Shown here piece by piece: positions 33,253-46,014 of a stretch of DNA of 64,000 bases; the first letter of the stretch is position 1; every line of letters begins with the position of its first letter. Origin of the DNA: Zingiber officinale. Its lineage: Eukaryota > Streptophyta > Magnoliopsida > Zingiberales > Zingiberaceae. Location of the stretch: NCBI RefSeq assembly GCF_018446385.1, contig NC_056005.1, forward strand, positions 94,950,984 to 95,014,983, in the 5' to 3' direction. Below the pieces are notes generated by a model. That model did no database searches. It saw only the letters and a program-made list of their open reading frames with translations, and was not told the DNA's origin. The translations under genes and the position numbers were made by a program.

Positions 33253-34612
33253 GTTTATATTTTCCCTACTCTTTGGCTAGCCAGATTTTGATTATATACT
33301 TAGCTAAATTATCCCGACATAGTAGTTGGATGAGTATGTTTTTGGTGGAAGAAGAGATCCTACACTAACTTGCTCTACAACTTTGTTTGAAGTCCTCTTC
33401 GCTTGATTAACTAAATCTGGTAGAATCCATTTGTAAATTGCTTTGGTGTGTGTCCTCTACCTGAAATGCAATCAATATCAACAAGCTGCAGCAATAGGTC
33501 ACGGGTTGAGCCCTAGCGTGTACATAGTGCCTTGCTAGTGACTTGAACCCTTGCCCCATGCAAAGGGCTGCTGTGCTAGGCGAAGTTTGAATTACTCATC
33601 CTTGCTGCAGCTTGCTGTTATCCTTGCTATCACTCCCAATCTGCCACTCTCTCTCTCTCTCTCTCTCTGAGTTACTATTCATCAAGTGAGAAGATAAAAA
33701 TCCTTACTTGGATCAGCAGGGATTGCAACCCCTACTTCCTTCAGATAAAATTGATTTTGATGTAGTTGAGAATCCAACTAAAGCCTATAACATTAATATA
33801 ATCAATAATCTTATTTTATTCAGGACTTTTAATAATCTTAGTAAGCCTATGTTAGTATATATGATTTTATTAATGATCATTGTTTTATTTATTAATTTTA
33901 TTAATAAATATTTTTAGTGAATATAAATAAATTAAGAATAGTTGTAACATGAAAATTCATTAATATAATCCAGTATTATTAATTTGATAAATAAATGATT
34001 CTTATCCTACCAAGTGCCTTTGCTGCCCCTCTTCTTCTTTTCCATCTGCTCTCAGCTTAATCTTTTCCTTCCTCTTATCCTCCACTTCCTCTGTGTCAAG
34101 CAAGACTGTTGGTAACACTGAAGTATCTCAGGGTACACCAGACTAGTCAATACTTTAATGTATCATTCTGGCTTGATACTATTACTGAAACATACTGAGA
34201 TCTTAGAACTTCCTATTTGGCATATGGAATCATTTGGAAATGTAAAGAAATATACCCAATAGTTTCAACTTCAGAGGTAAGTGCTATCCTAATCAAAAAA
34301 ATGATGCTGAAGTTGGCCAGTGTAAAATAATGTAAAGAAATATACCCTAAGTTAAGTTGCTATATGTTTTGGGGTCAGACTATACTTGGTATAGAGTGTA
34401 TAGATTAGGCTCTATCCTTCAGTTTATGCTTTGGGGGTAGGTAGCCTAAACGAAATTACTAATAGATTATTAGGGAGAGTGTTATTTTGTTCCAACTTCT
34501 AAGGCTTTTAATATCTTCAACTAGATAAAGAAAAAGCCCCTCTTCTATCATTTATTCAACCTTTGTAAACCAATTGTTATAAATTTCATTTTCAAATAAA
34601 GTAGTACAATAT
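33253..34612. other. RRC1 intron with duplicated block and CT repeat, unit 2
   Basis: 33253-33640 is unique in the window. A segment at 33500-33560 (GGTCACGGGTTGAGCCCTAG) is of a kind common in plant interspersed repeats. From 33640 the sequence copies 1753-2735. The expected next RRC1 exons were not found. Confidence 0.6.
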
Positions 34613-36681
34613 GAAATGGTATTCTTGTATTTCTATGTCTTCTACAAATTGAAGCAACAGATTTCTAAAAAAATCTGCTGTTGAAAAGTGGAAATAGGAA
34701 GCTGAAGGTTAGGAATCTGTTGATGGAAATGGAAATGAAAGTAATGTTTTCTGAATTACACAAAAAGAAACCATTTTTCAAGGAGCAGGAGTTAATGCAA
34801 TGAAGAAACAAGTTTTAGAGGCTGTAATTGGGAGTTAAATGCAGAATCCAGTAAGGGCAGCAAGAAACAAAACATAATTCAGTTTTAATTGTGTATCAAG
34901 TGTGTGCCAAAATTTTGTCAACAAACTTCAAATCATTGCAGTACTTAAGTGAAGATCTTGTATTTCCAGTAACAAACGGTGGTTAATTAGTGAAGAAGTC
35001 TCGAGCAACAGATTTAAGAAATGCAATTTGAATCTTGGAATTGTAATGCTAAATCTAGAAGTGGTTGAAATGTCTAACTGAAGTAGTCAGTTCAGAAATG
35101 CAGAGAGGGATTTCTGGTTAGCTGAGCATTGATATGTTATGAATATTGGTAGTTTGTCCAAAATATCAAAATTTCAAGACATCAAAAGGTAGCAAATTGT
35201 GAACCAAAAGTCTGCACTAATTTACTGGATTAGTATTTCTTATACACTGGATTTTTAGAATTCTGAACTGGAATTTAATTTCCAGTTTTCTGATTGAAGC
35301 TAAATTCTGAAATTACTGAGCTGAATTCATTACTTCACTGCACATCTGATAATTATGCAGAAACTTGATGATAATTATGCATTCCCTAATTTTTGAAACT
35401 GAAGATTCAGGAGTAGCTGGATTGCTAAATGAATCTTAGTATTTTCCATTCGGGTGCAAAAGTAAGCTTCCATCTGCAACAGACTACAAGTGAGACCATG
35501 CCAATGAATTCAGGAAAATGAATCAGTAGGAAAAAGAACCTGAATTCGTATTGCTGGAATTGATTTCTGAGCTGTTGAAACTTAAGCTTTAAATCTGAAA
35601 TTCTGATTTTGAATTTTGAATTCTGAAATTGGATTGCTGGAATAGGAGCTGCAGTTTTCTTGTTTGTGTGTGCTAGTTTTTGTATGAAGATCCAAACTTT
35701 TGGTAGTTCTTGTTTGCTACTATGCTCCTTCCTTTGCCTTTTGTATTGTTTCTATAATTCTGTATAGCTTGAAGCTATTCTGAAACAGGGAGGGCAGTGG
35801 TAATAATCATAGAAAGCTTTGTGTTGTAGGTGGTTTCCTCCTAGCAACCTGTAATCATCTGCTGGTGTTTGCTTAATTCACTTAGTGGATGAAATTGCCA
35901 TGAGATCGCACTAGGGTGATGCTTACATTTGGGTTGATTGTTTTCTGCAATTGCTGTTGCTATTTCAGAAGAAATGCAGAGACAATGAAATGAAGCAGAA
36001 AATTTTCAATTGTAGAAGCAGAAATGAATTGCTGAATCTGGGCAGTGCTGAATTTGGACAGTAGGCAAACTCTGAGAAATTGTGAGTGCAGATTTTCAGA
36101 ATTGAATCATGAATCTGAATTCATGAGTTTAATCTCTTGCTACTTTGGTTGAATCCTGGTTAATTCTAAATAGATTGCACTTGAACTACAAATCCAGAAG
36201 CTATAGAGGAAAGGAAAGGGCAAGGTGTTGATGCCACTGTCGATTTCAGATGTTGCTGCTGTAAAGCTTAATATGTATGGAAGAATCTAGCACGTCAGAA
36301 ATGAACTGATCAGCCTAGTGCATGGTGCAAGGAAAAAAAATTCAGAATCAGCCTAGTTCAATTGTTTCTGTTTTCAGTCTGATTTTTGTTCTGAATTGCA
36401 GGACTGGAGGAGATTAGAAAAGGAAAAGAGTGATGAATTAAACCCATCAAGTTCTTGCTGTCTGAATTTGATGTTTATCCAGAAAATGCAGATCTAAATG
36501 TCTGATATAGAATCCTGCCTTTATTTACTGCCCATTGTACACCTCAAGCAAATCAGATATAATTTCATGAGTTGCAGAATTGAAATTAAAAGTCTAGCAG
36601 ATTCTTAAACTGTAGTTGAATCTGAATTCAGAATTGGTGTGATTTGTTTGAAACAAGTGTTGTGCCGATTATGGTTGATGT

Positions 36682-37348
36682 TGTTGGATCGAAAAGAATT
36701 TAGATATCTCCACAATAACATGATATTGTCCACTTTGGGCCTAAGCCCTCATGGTTTTGCTCTTGGGCTCTACCCAAAATGCCTCATTCCAATGGAGATA
36801 TCTTTTCTCTTATAAACCCATGATCTTTCCCATGTGTTTCCAATATGGGACTATGTTTGCAACCTTGCAACCCCAATAATCCCCCCCTCAAACAAAGGAC
36901 CATAGGCTTCCCACGTCCGATCCTCGACCCACCAGGTCTTCCTGCCCCTCGGTCCACCCGACCTACTAGGACTTCCTTGCCTAGTCGCAACTAGGACTTC
37001 CTGCCTGGTGTCTGGTCCTCTTGATCCGAACATAGGAGCCTCCACTTCCTTTGTTTGAGGTCAATATTGTACCCACATGGTTCAATCAGACCATAGCTCT
37101 TGTGCACAGTCGGCGGTTAAACCTTCTGGCAGTCCGGGCTCTGATACCACTTGTTGGATCGAAAAGAATTTAGATATCTCCACAATAACATGATATTGTC
37201 CACTTTGGGCCTAAGCCATCATGGTTTTGCTCTTGGGCTCTACCCAAAAGGCCTCATTCCAATGGAGATATCTTTTCTCTTATAAACCCATGATCTTTCC
37301 CATGTGTTTCCAATATGGGACTATGTTTGTAACCTTGCAACCCCAACA
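36682..37348 (-). mobile_element. TRIM (667-bp miniature LTR retrotransposon)
   Basis: Two 197-bp LTRs (36682-36878 and 37152-37348) differ at about 4 positions. On the minus strand a TGGTATCAGAGC primer site (37138-37149) follows the right LTR, and a purine tract abuts the left LTR (GAGGGGGG, 36880-36890). The flanks are GATGT at 36677-36681 and 37349-37353. The 270-bp interior has no coding capacity. The unit 1 site (about 10047) is empty. The low LTR divergence suggests under a million years or so. Confidence 0.92.
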
Positions 37349-37890
37349 GATGTGTCTGCTCGGCTTGGTTTGGAGTTTAATATCTTGTTTATTTAGTGTT
37401 AAATGAGATTCTCGAATAGGCTTAACCTTACAAGTCTTATGCTGAAAGACTTTCAGATTGCTAATTCTGAAACTTTCTTTGGAAGCATTAACTCTGTGAA
37501 GCTGAATTCTGGATTCTTGATGCAGAAAAAAAAAATCTGTTTGTCAATTAAATTCTGAAAATTCTCAGAGAAGTGCAAGATGGCGATAGGGAGAGTTGGT
37601 TGGAGAAGAGCTAAGTTTGGAATTGGCTGACTTCTGGATATTGAATTGTGAGAAGAAACGAAGCAGAAGAGAGAACAAAAAAAAAAACCCTGCAGAACAT
37701 GAAGGAACTATAAATACTGCTCGTGCCAAATCTTCAAGCTTTTCCTGATCAGTAGCAAACTAAATTAAAGCTGAACTCTTAATGATTTAATTTGAAACTC
37801 ATTTGAAATTTGGATTTCTGGAATGCTGAAGTTGGAACCCTGTTTAGTGCCAATTTTTCATGTTGATTTTGCAGCAATCAGGATTCCATC

Positions 37891-38225
37891 TGTAGTAAAT
37901 ATGTTTTCTAAATGCATGATAGACGAATTAATTAAATGCGGTAAATACTTACAGCGATCTCCCGCAGATCCACTATCGGCAGTGGCGAAGACTCGCTGTC
38001 GGAAGACCGATCACAATGTCGGAAAGCCCTCCGCAATTCCACAAACCAAATCCCGTCGCCTTGGATGTACTCCTCTTACTCTTGTCGCACGCTCGCGATT
38101 TCACGCCCCGAGAGCCTTGGACGTACCCCCTTTATATAGGGAAATCCACTAGGGGTATAATGGACCTTTCCATTATGTGTAGTGGGGAACATGGGCCACG
38201 TTCCCCACTATCCCCATTTCCAACA
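37891..38225 (-). repeat. LTR of the copia element (3' in sense)
   Basis: 335 bp, beginning TGTAGTAAATATG and ending TTTCCAACA on the + strand, about 99% identical to 45680-46014. GTAGTGGGGAACATGGG near its end recurs in both copies. Confidence 0.95.
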
Positions 38226-39499
38226 TCTCCCACTCGTCCAAGGTAAGTCACTAAGACTAGTTCATTCAGGTAAGTCACAAAGACTTAATAAGTCACATAG
38301 ACTATTAGAGAGTTTGGTCACATATACCATATGAGAACATCCAATCCATACTTAGAGAAAATGGTTCGTGCGACAGCAAGCACACTGAGCGATAGTTGCT
38401 AAGAAGATTGTTACACCTTGACTTAGCCGCTCTTTGAGTAATCAATGCTAATAAAGTTGTTACACTTTACTTAGCTACTCAAATAAATTAGAGACACACT
38501 CTTTATGACACTTAGCCACTTTCCTGGTGGCACATAGCCTTTATCCAGGATCCATCCAATCTTCAAGTGACACATAGCCATTATCTTGAAGATATCCATG
38601 TCTTGCTATTTACCCAGATTAAATAATTTTCATTTACATCGATATGAACATCTCTAATCCCTTATAATGACCATTATGTCATGAGCATATTCCATATCCA
38701 ATATTCACATTCATTTCCGTACATAACAGAAATGGGTCGACCAGTGAATAACAACAAAAGATGTAAATATATTTAATCTTCCTTTTTAGCTAGAATCAAT
38801 TCATTTTAATCAGTCGCTTTCCTAGTTATGCTCCATAGACCGAATCATACATAGCCATAGGATACACGCTAAAGTAGCAGACACTGATTAAAACTTCAAG
38901 TAGACAGCTAAATAGTCACTAAGGCAAAAAATTGAGATTAACATATAATCTCAAAGGTCTCACATAGTAGAGAAATAGGGATTCATTCTCCTACTACCTT
39001 TATTGTCGCAATAGCACATGTGGTATGAATCACATGCTACGATGTTATTCTCTTTACTAAAAAGAGTGCATGTTGTCTTCAAATTTAACATCGTACAGAT
39101 TTCGATCTAGACATACCTAACGTCTAATCCTGAATTCAACATATGAATTCTAATCTGGCTTTCAACAGGTTTAGTAAATGGTGGGTTCATTTACTTCGAT
39201 CATTATTTACACATAAATGATCTCATCTCGACACAATTATCAAGGCGACCTCAACTTATGAATCTGTCTCTAATTTCATAATTTCAGCTACGTAAGTTGT
39301 TTCATAAGTAACGGTCTTATCCCTATTTGTACTTAACAAACAGAGATGATTGTCCATGTGAGTGGACCAATCTCCACCTGCCAACATGCTCACCGAGATC
39401 TTACATGAATGTAACAAATACAACATATACACTGAATAAATTATGGCAAATGACACAATCATAACACAAAGTCTGATTGTTATTTCAATATTGTTACAT

Positions 39500-42424
39500 T
39501 CTACGAAGTCCCAAAGACTTTACATGTTCTTTAAATGACTCTTTAGTCATTGGCTTAGTAAAAGGATCTGCAAGCATAACACGTGTAGGGACATACTCAA
39601 GAATGACTTTTCTTTTAGCCACAATATCCCTTACAAAATTATATTTAATTTCTATATGCTTGCCTTTGCTATGATATTTGGGATCCTTGAAAAAGCTATT
39701 GCACTGATCACGATGAGCGATTCTTGGACTTCCACTATCCTCGAATTTTCGATGCTTGAAACCTCCTCAACCAGTTGCTTCTTGCACCGAACATGCCACA
39801 TATTCGCCCATAAAAGCTACACAAGCTTATTTCTTGCTGTTATGAGATGGCACCACCATTTAGCAAGAATGCATAGCGATGTGGATTTTCTATCATCCGT
39901 CTCCCGCCTAACTGCGTCCGAATAACCTCTCGGACTCATATCGATCCTTGAAAAGAGACAATAATCATTGTCGACTTGATATCTGAATATCCTTTTATCG
40001 CCTTCCAGTGTCTCGGTCATGGGTTTGACTGGAAGCGACTAACCAAGCCCACAACATAGCGATATCGGACGTGTACACAACATAGTGTACATCAAACTAC
40101 CAATAACACTGGCATATGGTTTTTATTCATCTCAGCTATTTCCTCCGAGTTTTAGGACACATACTCTTGCTCAACACAGACCTTTCACAATAGGTGTATG
40201 TTATATGTTGCAATTAGACATCCGAAATGATGTAACATCTTATTTATATAAGACTCTTGTAGCGTGTGAAAAGTCTTTTAGGACGATCTCTCATGATCTT
40301 CACCCTAAGATGTATTCATTCTCCCATATCCATTGTATCAAATTGTGATGACACCACTTCTTGACTTCATTCACATATCCTATGTCATTTCCATCAAGAT
40401 ATCATCAACATATAATGATAAATGACATATTTTCCTTTTTCCCTTTTCAAGAAAACACAATGATCCTCATTGATCATCTCGAAACCATAAGATAAAACGA
40501 CTTCGTTAAATCTTATGTTCCATTGTCTTGACGCTTGCTTTAGCCCATATATAGACTTTCTAAGTCTACATACTTTTTGCTCTTGGCCTTCAGCAATGAA
40601 ACCTTCTGGTTGAACCATATAGATTTCTTCGTCAAGATCACCGTTAAGGAAAGCGGTTTTTACATCCATTTGATGTAATTCTAAGTCATAATGTGCCACA
40701 AAGGCCAAAATAACTCTTATTGATACAAATTTCACTACGGGAGAAAATGTCTCTTCAAAGTCAATACCCTCCATTTGGGTATATCCTTTTGCAACTAAAC
40801 GAGCTTTGTATCTGTTAATCGATCCATCTGCTTTCCTCTTTATTTTGAGAATCCATTTATTCCCAATAGCCCTTCGGCCCGGAGGAAGATCGACTAAGTC
40901 CCAAACATGATTTTGAATCATGGACTCCATCTCTTCAACCATTGCAGCTTTCCATTTTTCTCTAACTCTACATCCCAATGCTTCCTCAATGGATTGAGGC
41001 TCGTCGTCGTCAATTGGAAGTGTAACCAATGCCTCATTCTCAATATCAAACCTCTTCTTAGGTTTGATCTTACGAACACTTCTCCGTAAGTTGGGCTGTT
41101 GAGAAGTCAACTCATGACTCGGCATATCACTCCCACTCGGTTGACTAGACTCAGGTATCCCTTTTGACACCTCTCTTGTTGATAATATTTCATCCTCCTC
41201 AAATAGAGGAACATTTTTATCAACATTACCTCTGATTGGGAACTCTGTTTCGAGAAAAGTCGCATCTCTCGAGTCTATTTCGGAGATGGTTCCATCTAGT
41301 TGCTCACCTATGAAAACATAACCTTTGGAGGTCTTATGATATCTTATAAAGATACATTTCTTACCTCTAGGCCCCAGTTTTCCATACTTGTGAGAATTAT
41401 CATGAACATAAGCAGCTGACCCCCAGGGTCTCAGATTACTCAAATCTGGTTTTCTGCCTGTCCAACGTTCATATGGGGTAGATGGAACTGACTTTGAAGG
41501 CACTTTGTTAAGTATATAGGCTGCAGTTAATAATGCATCTCCCCAATAGGAAATTGGCAAATTAGCTTGCGTCATCATAGACCTAACCATAAGAAGAGTC
41601 CTATTTCTTCTTTCAACTACCCCATTTTGCTGTGGAGTTCCAGGGATTGTCAGCTGTCTAATAATCCCTCTATCATTACATATTGTCTTGAACATATCTG
41701 ACAAATACTCCCCACCACGGTCAGTGCGTAAAGTCTTAACTTTACGTTCCGTTTGATTCTCAACTTCGTTCATATAACGAATGAAGCAATCTAATGCTTC
41801 GGATTTGTGAGAAATCAAATACACATGACCGAACCTAGAGAAATCATCAATAAATGTAATGAAATAGGAAGCTCCATGTCTAGCCTTCACATTCATTGGA
41901 CCACAAATGTCCGAATGAATTAACTGCAATGTTGATTCAGATCTAATAGCCTTACCAAATGGTTTCCTAGTTGCTTTTCCAACAAGACAATGCTCACATA
42001 TAGACAATTGAATCTTAGCTCGAGTGCCCAATAGACCCTCTTTAGCTAATCGATTCATACGTTCTTGTCCTATGTGTCCTAATCTAGCATGCCAAACCTC
42101 ATTAGTTATATCTGCATCACTAGTTAAAGCAATGTTTGAAAAACAACCATCAATAGCATAATTGACATACGGTTCTACATCAAGAACCATAAAACCATTT
42201 GTTAAAACACCATATTCGATTGACAGTGAGTTAATCTTAAGTTCAACGCATCTACCGTAAAAATTAATACAATACCCTAAATCAAGAAGACACGTAACTG
42301 AAACAAGATTCCGTCGAATTTCGAGAGCATAATGAACATCATGTAGAAATAAAACTCTACCACCACGTAGGTTGAGTTTGCAAGCGCCAACTCTTGACTT
42401 CAACTCTTGCATTATTTCCCACAT
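39500..42424 (-). pseudogene. Copia pol: integrase, reverse transcriptase, RNase H remnant
   Basis: The 676-residue open stretch at 40394-42424 starts with a GAG-pre-integrase motif ([20 protein letters not shown]) and a zinc-binding [14 protein letters not shown]. The integrase core follows with [23 protein letters not shown] and [20 protein letters not shown]. The RT then shows [32 protein letters not shown] and [18 protein letters not shown]. RNase H-like traces such as GYSDA and DDRKST lie at 39817-40020. In life these made and inserted the DNA copy. The downstream part is decayed. Confidence 0.92.
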
Positions 42425-42432
42425 AGATCCAT

Positions 42433-43410
42433 TTATTCAACAAATGTAACTCGTTCCCGAGCTACATGGTTGGTTGCTCCCGAATCTATAATCCACAAAG
42501 GATAAGAATCAGCTAACAACACTGAACTAGCAACAAAATACTCTTGAAAAGAAGACACACTTGGATTTACCTTTTTCGGCTCAGTGCATTCCCGAACAAA
42601 GTGGCCCTTTTTGCCACAGTTAAAACAAGTCAACTTGTTTTTAGGTTTATTTCCAGTCTTCTTGACTATCTTCTTGATTGGGCCCTGTCCCACACCAGCA
42701 GCTTCCTTCTTCTTTCCCTTCCCTTTCTTGAACCATTTCTTTTTCTTGGATCCATATGATCCTGCAGAGCCTACAGCCACATAGGCTTGTCCAGAAATCC
42801 TTGTGGATTCAACTCTCTCCGCTTCCAATTCTACATGATGTGAGACATCAATGAAAGTTTTGATACTCTCACTGTGAGTTAAGGTCTGCTTCATGGTCTC
42901 CCAAGAATCTGGAAGTGAACGAATAACTGCTTGAACTTGTTGTTCATCAGTCAACTCATGACCAGCAGTTTTAAGCTCCCGAATCATGTTCGACATCTCC
43001 CTGAGGTGTTGAACCATTGACATATTCGGACGCTTTTTGTAGCTGTCAAATTTAATTGTCAGCTGTCGAAGCTTGCTCAGACTTACTCCACTGTATTTTT
43101 CTTTAAGGGCAACCCATACTTCATGAGCCGTAAGATATGACTCATATTCAAAAGCTAGGTCGTCTACCATTGAACTAATCAATATACCCTTTGCAGTGGA
43201 GTCCTTTTTCTTCCATGCCTTATAGGCATCAAGATCTCGTCTGTGTTGTGCAGTGGGACCATCTACAGGTACTTCCATAACCTGATTTACTGCCTCTAGA
43301 ACTTCTTGTTCCTCAAGTACATATTGTATCTTGAGGTGCCAGATCTTGTAGTTATCCCCATTAAGTTTTTCACCTTTGTTGAGTTCAGCTATTATGTTTT
43401 TGGTTGCCAT
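42433..43410 (-). CDS. Copia gag with zinc knuckle and protease start
   Basis: 325 residues starting [20 protein letters not shown], a UBN2-type Ty1/copia gag. The motif [14 protein letters not shown] near residue 262 is a CCHC knuckle preceded by a lysine-rich stretch. The end contains [13 protein letters not shown], the DSGAT active site of the protease. Gag packages the element's RNA in virus-like particles. Frame and length look normal for the family. Confidence 0.9.
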   Translation of the reverse strand: MATKNIIAELNKGEKLNGDNYKIWHLKIQYVLEEQEVLEAVNQVMEVPVDGPTAQHRRDLDAYKAWKKKDSTAKGILISSMVDDLAFEYESYLTAHEVWVALKEKYSGVSLSKLRQLTIKFDSYKKRPNMSMVQHLREMSNMIRELKTAGHELTDEQQVQAVIRSLPDSWETMKQTLTHSESIKTFIDVSHHVELEAERVESTRISGQAYVAVGSAGSYGSKKKKWFKKGKGKKKEAAGVGQGPIKKIVKKTGNKPKNKLTCFNCGKKGHFVRECTEPKKVNPSVSSFQEYFVASSVLLADSYPLWIIDSGATNHVARERVTFVE

Positions 43411-43594
43411 AATCTAGCATAAATAAACAAATTATTTAGAATTTAGTGTATATCATATGTATGCAATTTATGATTGACTTAATATTACTTTGAGTTGGTT
43501 TACAAAATCAAGTGATAACTATGTTTTCACTCATCATCCGTATGACCAATCAAATTAATATTAATCAATTCTATTACATACATCCCAACAAATG

Positions 43595-43745
43595 AACTAA
43601 TCATTTATAATATCATGAATTCATTAATTAAATGAACTAATCATTTAATATCATGAATTCATTAATTAAATGAACTAATCATTTAATATATCATATTTTT
43701 TTAATTAAATGAACTAATCATTTAATACATCATGAACTAATCATG
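43595..43745. repeat. Minisatellite between gag and the extra frame of the copia element
   Basis: About four imperfect copies of a roughly 40-bp unit containing AAATGAACTAATCATTTAAT and ATCATGAATTCATTAATT. It is A/T-rich and partly self-complementary. It lies in the leader between the extra reading frame and gag. Confidence 0.8.
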
Positions 43746-43888
43746 CATCATGTCAAGCAAACAGCATAAATAAATGAACATATCATTAATATAAAATTAT
43801 GCTGTAAATTGTTAACATATAACCAACTGACATGAATGAAATGGACTAACTATTGTTCATACAAAATGACAATAAAAATAACAGAACT

Positions 43889-44491
43889 CTAATAAACTAG
43901 ATAGGCAACTACCACTCCCACTATGACAGACACTAGTGCAGTGACCAAAATAATCCCTCTCAGCCTGGACTCTTTTGGAGTAATCCCAGGCAGGACAGCT
44001 TCATGATTTTCAATTGGTTCCCACACACACTCTCCCAGATCCTCTGGATCTTCCTCTGGATCTTCAGGCTCTTCTGAATGCTCTTCAGATTCTTCTGGAT
44101 CCTCCCCTGGAGGATCTTCAGGATCTTCTGAATCCTCTTCAGATTCATCTGGATCCTCCTCTGGGTCTTCAGGACCCCAATAGAGACACATCTCTGAATA
44201 CGAGATGTGTCCATCATAATCATCCCAAAGTTGGAATGCTATCTGCCTAAGGTTTTCTGGCAGTGAATAGACTAGAGCAAATCTTCTGTGTGTGTCTTCT
44301 ACTGGAAATTCTTCTCGCTCGAGTTTCCAGAACAACCGATCGAGCCGACCAATAAGCCATCCGAGTCCTTGAACAGGGTCGAAATCAAGCTCCTTAATCT
44401 CCTCCCAAAGCTCATGTTGTCGAAAATCACGACTAGCCATCTGAAAAATTGAAAATAAATAAGTCAGTACAAAATCGACTAACCAGTACAA
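43889..44491 (-). CDS. Extra acidic, tail-anchored reading frame upstream of copia gag
   Basis: Open for 200 codons. The likely start is the internal Met at 44438-44440, giving MASRDFRQHELWEEIKELDF and a protein of about 183 residues. An AG preceded by a pyrimidine-rich stretch lies directly before that ATG and could be a splice acceptor. Residues about 106-155 are almost only E, D, P and S in short repeats (EDPEEDPDESEEDSEDPEDP). The last 22 residues, GIILVTALVSVIVGVVVAYL, form a hydrophobic segment like a tail anchor. The N-terminal part is W/F/L-rich and might be globular. No known gag, pol or env domain is recognised. Its place between primer site and gag is unusual for Ty1/copia. Confidence 0.65.
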   Translation of the reverse strand: MYWLVDFVLTYLFSIFQMASRDFRQHELWEEIKELDFDPVQGLGWLIGRLDRLFWKLEREEFPVEDTHRRFALVYSLPENLRQIAFQLWDDYDGHISYSEMCLYWGPEDPEEDPDESEEDSEDPEDPPGEDPEESEEHSEEPEDPEEDPEDLGECVWEPIENHEAVLPGITPKESRLRGIILVTALVSVIVGVVVAYLVY

Positions 44492-45679
44492 AACCGGCTT
44501 ATTTCAATTTATACAGGCATAGTACCAACATAATAAATCAAGAAAAAATAAATCTTCTCGATTTTCAGGAGTTAAGTCGACAATTAGAACTAATCTAATT
44601 GGTCAAACCCATTGGATCGGTTGATTAGGGATCCAGATCCTAAGCTCAGTCCATTGTCCTTAATTAGAACTAATCTAATTGGACAGGGATTTTTATACCT
44701 ATGTTCTTTTACTTTTTCTCTAAGGCCATTTCTACCAATTTCAGACTTATTGATCAAACTCAGGTCCGTTTGATCAAACCAATGTCCATTGGTTTAAGTC
44801 CGACCAATTAGAACAAATCTAATTGTTTTGATCAAATCTGACCTAATAGAACAAATCTGGTCATTTGATCATATTTGGTCCAAGTCCAATTAATCAACCC
44901 AAATTGATTTCGGGTTTAGATCAAATTGGTTCGGTTAAATCAACTAATGATTTATACTTGAACCGGGTCTAAATAAACCAACCAATTTAAACCCACCTAA
45001 TTAATTAAAATTAGACCAACAATCATAATTTTAATTAATTTTAACATGCATTATTTATATAATATAAATAATCCTTTTTTTTTTAAACACGTAAGCTTAA
45101 AAAAAATTATCTTTAAAATCTATGCATGTTACCTGTTCGGATCGAAATCAAAAAATTTCGTTTTCATTTTTTTTTTTTAATAGAACTTATCCTAAAAAAA
45201 AAAAAACCGAACTTTGTGCCTCTGTTTTCTCTGCAACACCCACGTCCCACGTTGTGCACATCGTGCACATTGCGCACGCCACACACGTTACCACGCCGCC
45301 TTCTTCAATCAAACCGCGTAAACCGCCCACGCCGCGACGGACACGGTCGCCGGTCATGTCTACCTTCTGCCGGTGCCAGTCGATCCTTTCCGGTACCAAA
45401 ATCTAATCAATTTTAGGCTCGACGAGATCGCCGACAGTGGTTCTGCCTGTCCTAGCCACCAACACATAGCCGGTCAGCCAGGATACCAACGACGGCCATG
45501 AACTGTCATCACCGGCAAATCCAGCGGTCTAGATTTTACAAATTTGGCATAGCGTGTATGCTACGACACTTTAGTCGTGCAAAATAGCGACGTGCAATAA
45601 CAAAGCAAGAAAACATCCGTACAACGATTTTATAATTCATCTCTAAGCATTTAGAAATAACTACGTGCTCTGATACCAA
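44492..45679. other. 5' untranslated leader of the copia element
   Basis: Non-coding in the element's sense. Contains repeated variants of AATTAGAACTAATCTAATTGG at 44580-44850 and a CAGGTAACATGC donor-like site on the minus strand near 45128-45138. Open frames near 45122-45416 are on the wrong strand and look random. Confidence 0.55.
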
Positions 45680-46014
45680 TGTAGTAAATATGTTTTCTAA
45701 ATGCATGATAGACGAATTAATTAAATGCGGTAAATACTTACAGCGATCTCCCGCAGATCCACTATCGGCAGTGGCGAAGACTCGCTGTCGGAAGAGCGAT
45801 CACAATGTCGGAAAGCCCTCCGCAATTCCACAAACCAAATCCCATCGCCTTGGATGTACTCCTCTTACTCTCGTCGCACGCTCGCGATTTCACGCCCCGA
45901 GAGCCTTGGACGTACCCCCTTTATATAGGGAAATCCACTAGTGGTATAATGGACCTTTCCATTATGTGTAGTGGGGAACATGGGCCACGTTCCCCACTAT
46001 CCCCATTTCCAACA
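45680..46014 (-). repeat. LTR of the copia element (5' in sense)
   Basis: 335 bp, next to the primer site. TATATA at 45924-45928 on the + strand and CCCTTTATATAGGG (palindromic around TATATA) recur in both LTRs. Confidence 0.95.

Larger units (their letters stand above)
37891..46014 (-). mobile_element. Ty1/copia LTR retrotransposon, nearly whole
   Basis: 8.1 kb with 335-bp LTRs (37891-38225 and 45680-46014) that differ at about 4 positions, and CCATC target duplications (37886-37890 and 46015-46019). On the minus strand the order is LTR, tRNA-Met primer site (45667-45678), an extra acidic reading frame, gag, protease, integrase, reverse transcriptase, a decayed RNase H region, purine tract (38226-38239), LTR. 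Protease-integrase-RT order makes it Ty1/copia. Gag and most of pol are open. It has a few breaks, mainly toward the 3' end of pol. The LTR divergence suggests roughly half a million years. The unit 1 site near 10587 is empty. Confidence 0.93.

Noticed and set aside
43595-43745. CRISPR-like spaced repeats
   Set aside because: The units are contiguous and imperfect, in a plant retroelement leader, without unique spacers. It is a minisatellite.
44014-44250. Plus-strand Leu/Asp/Pro-rich frame
   Set aside because: It is the mirror of the acidic repeat region of the minus-strand frame at 43889-44491.
45122-45416. Two overlapping plus-strand frames of about 95 codons
   Set aside because: They lie in the untranslated leader of the copia element on the antisense strand and have no recognisable domain.
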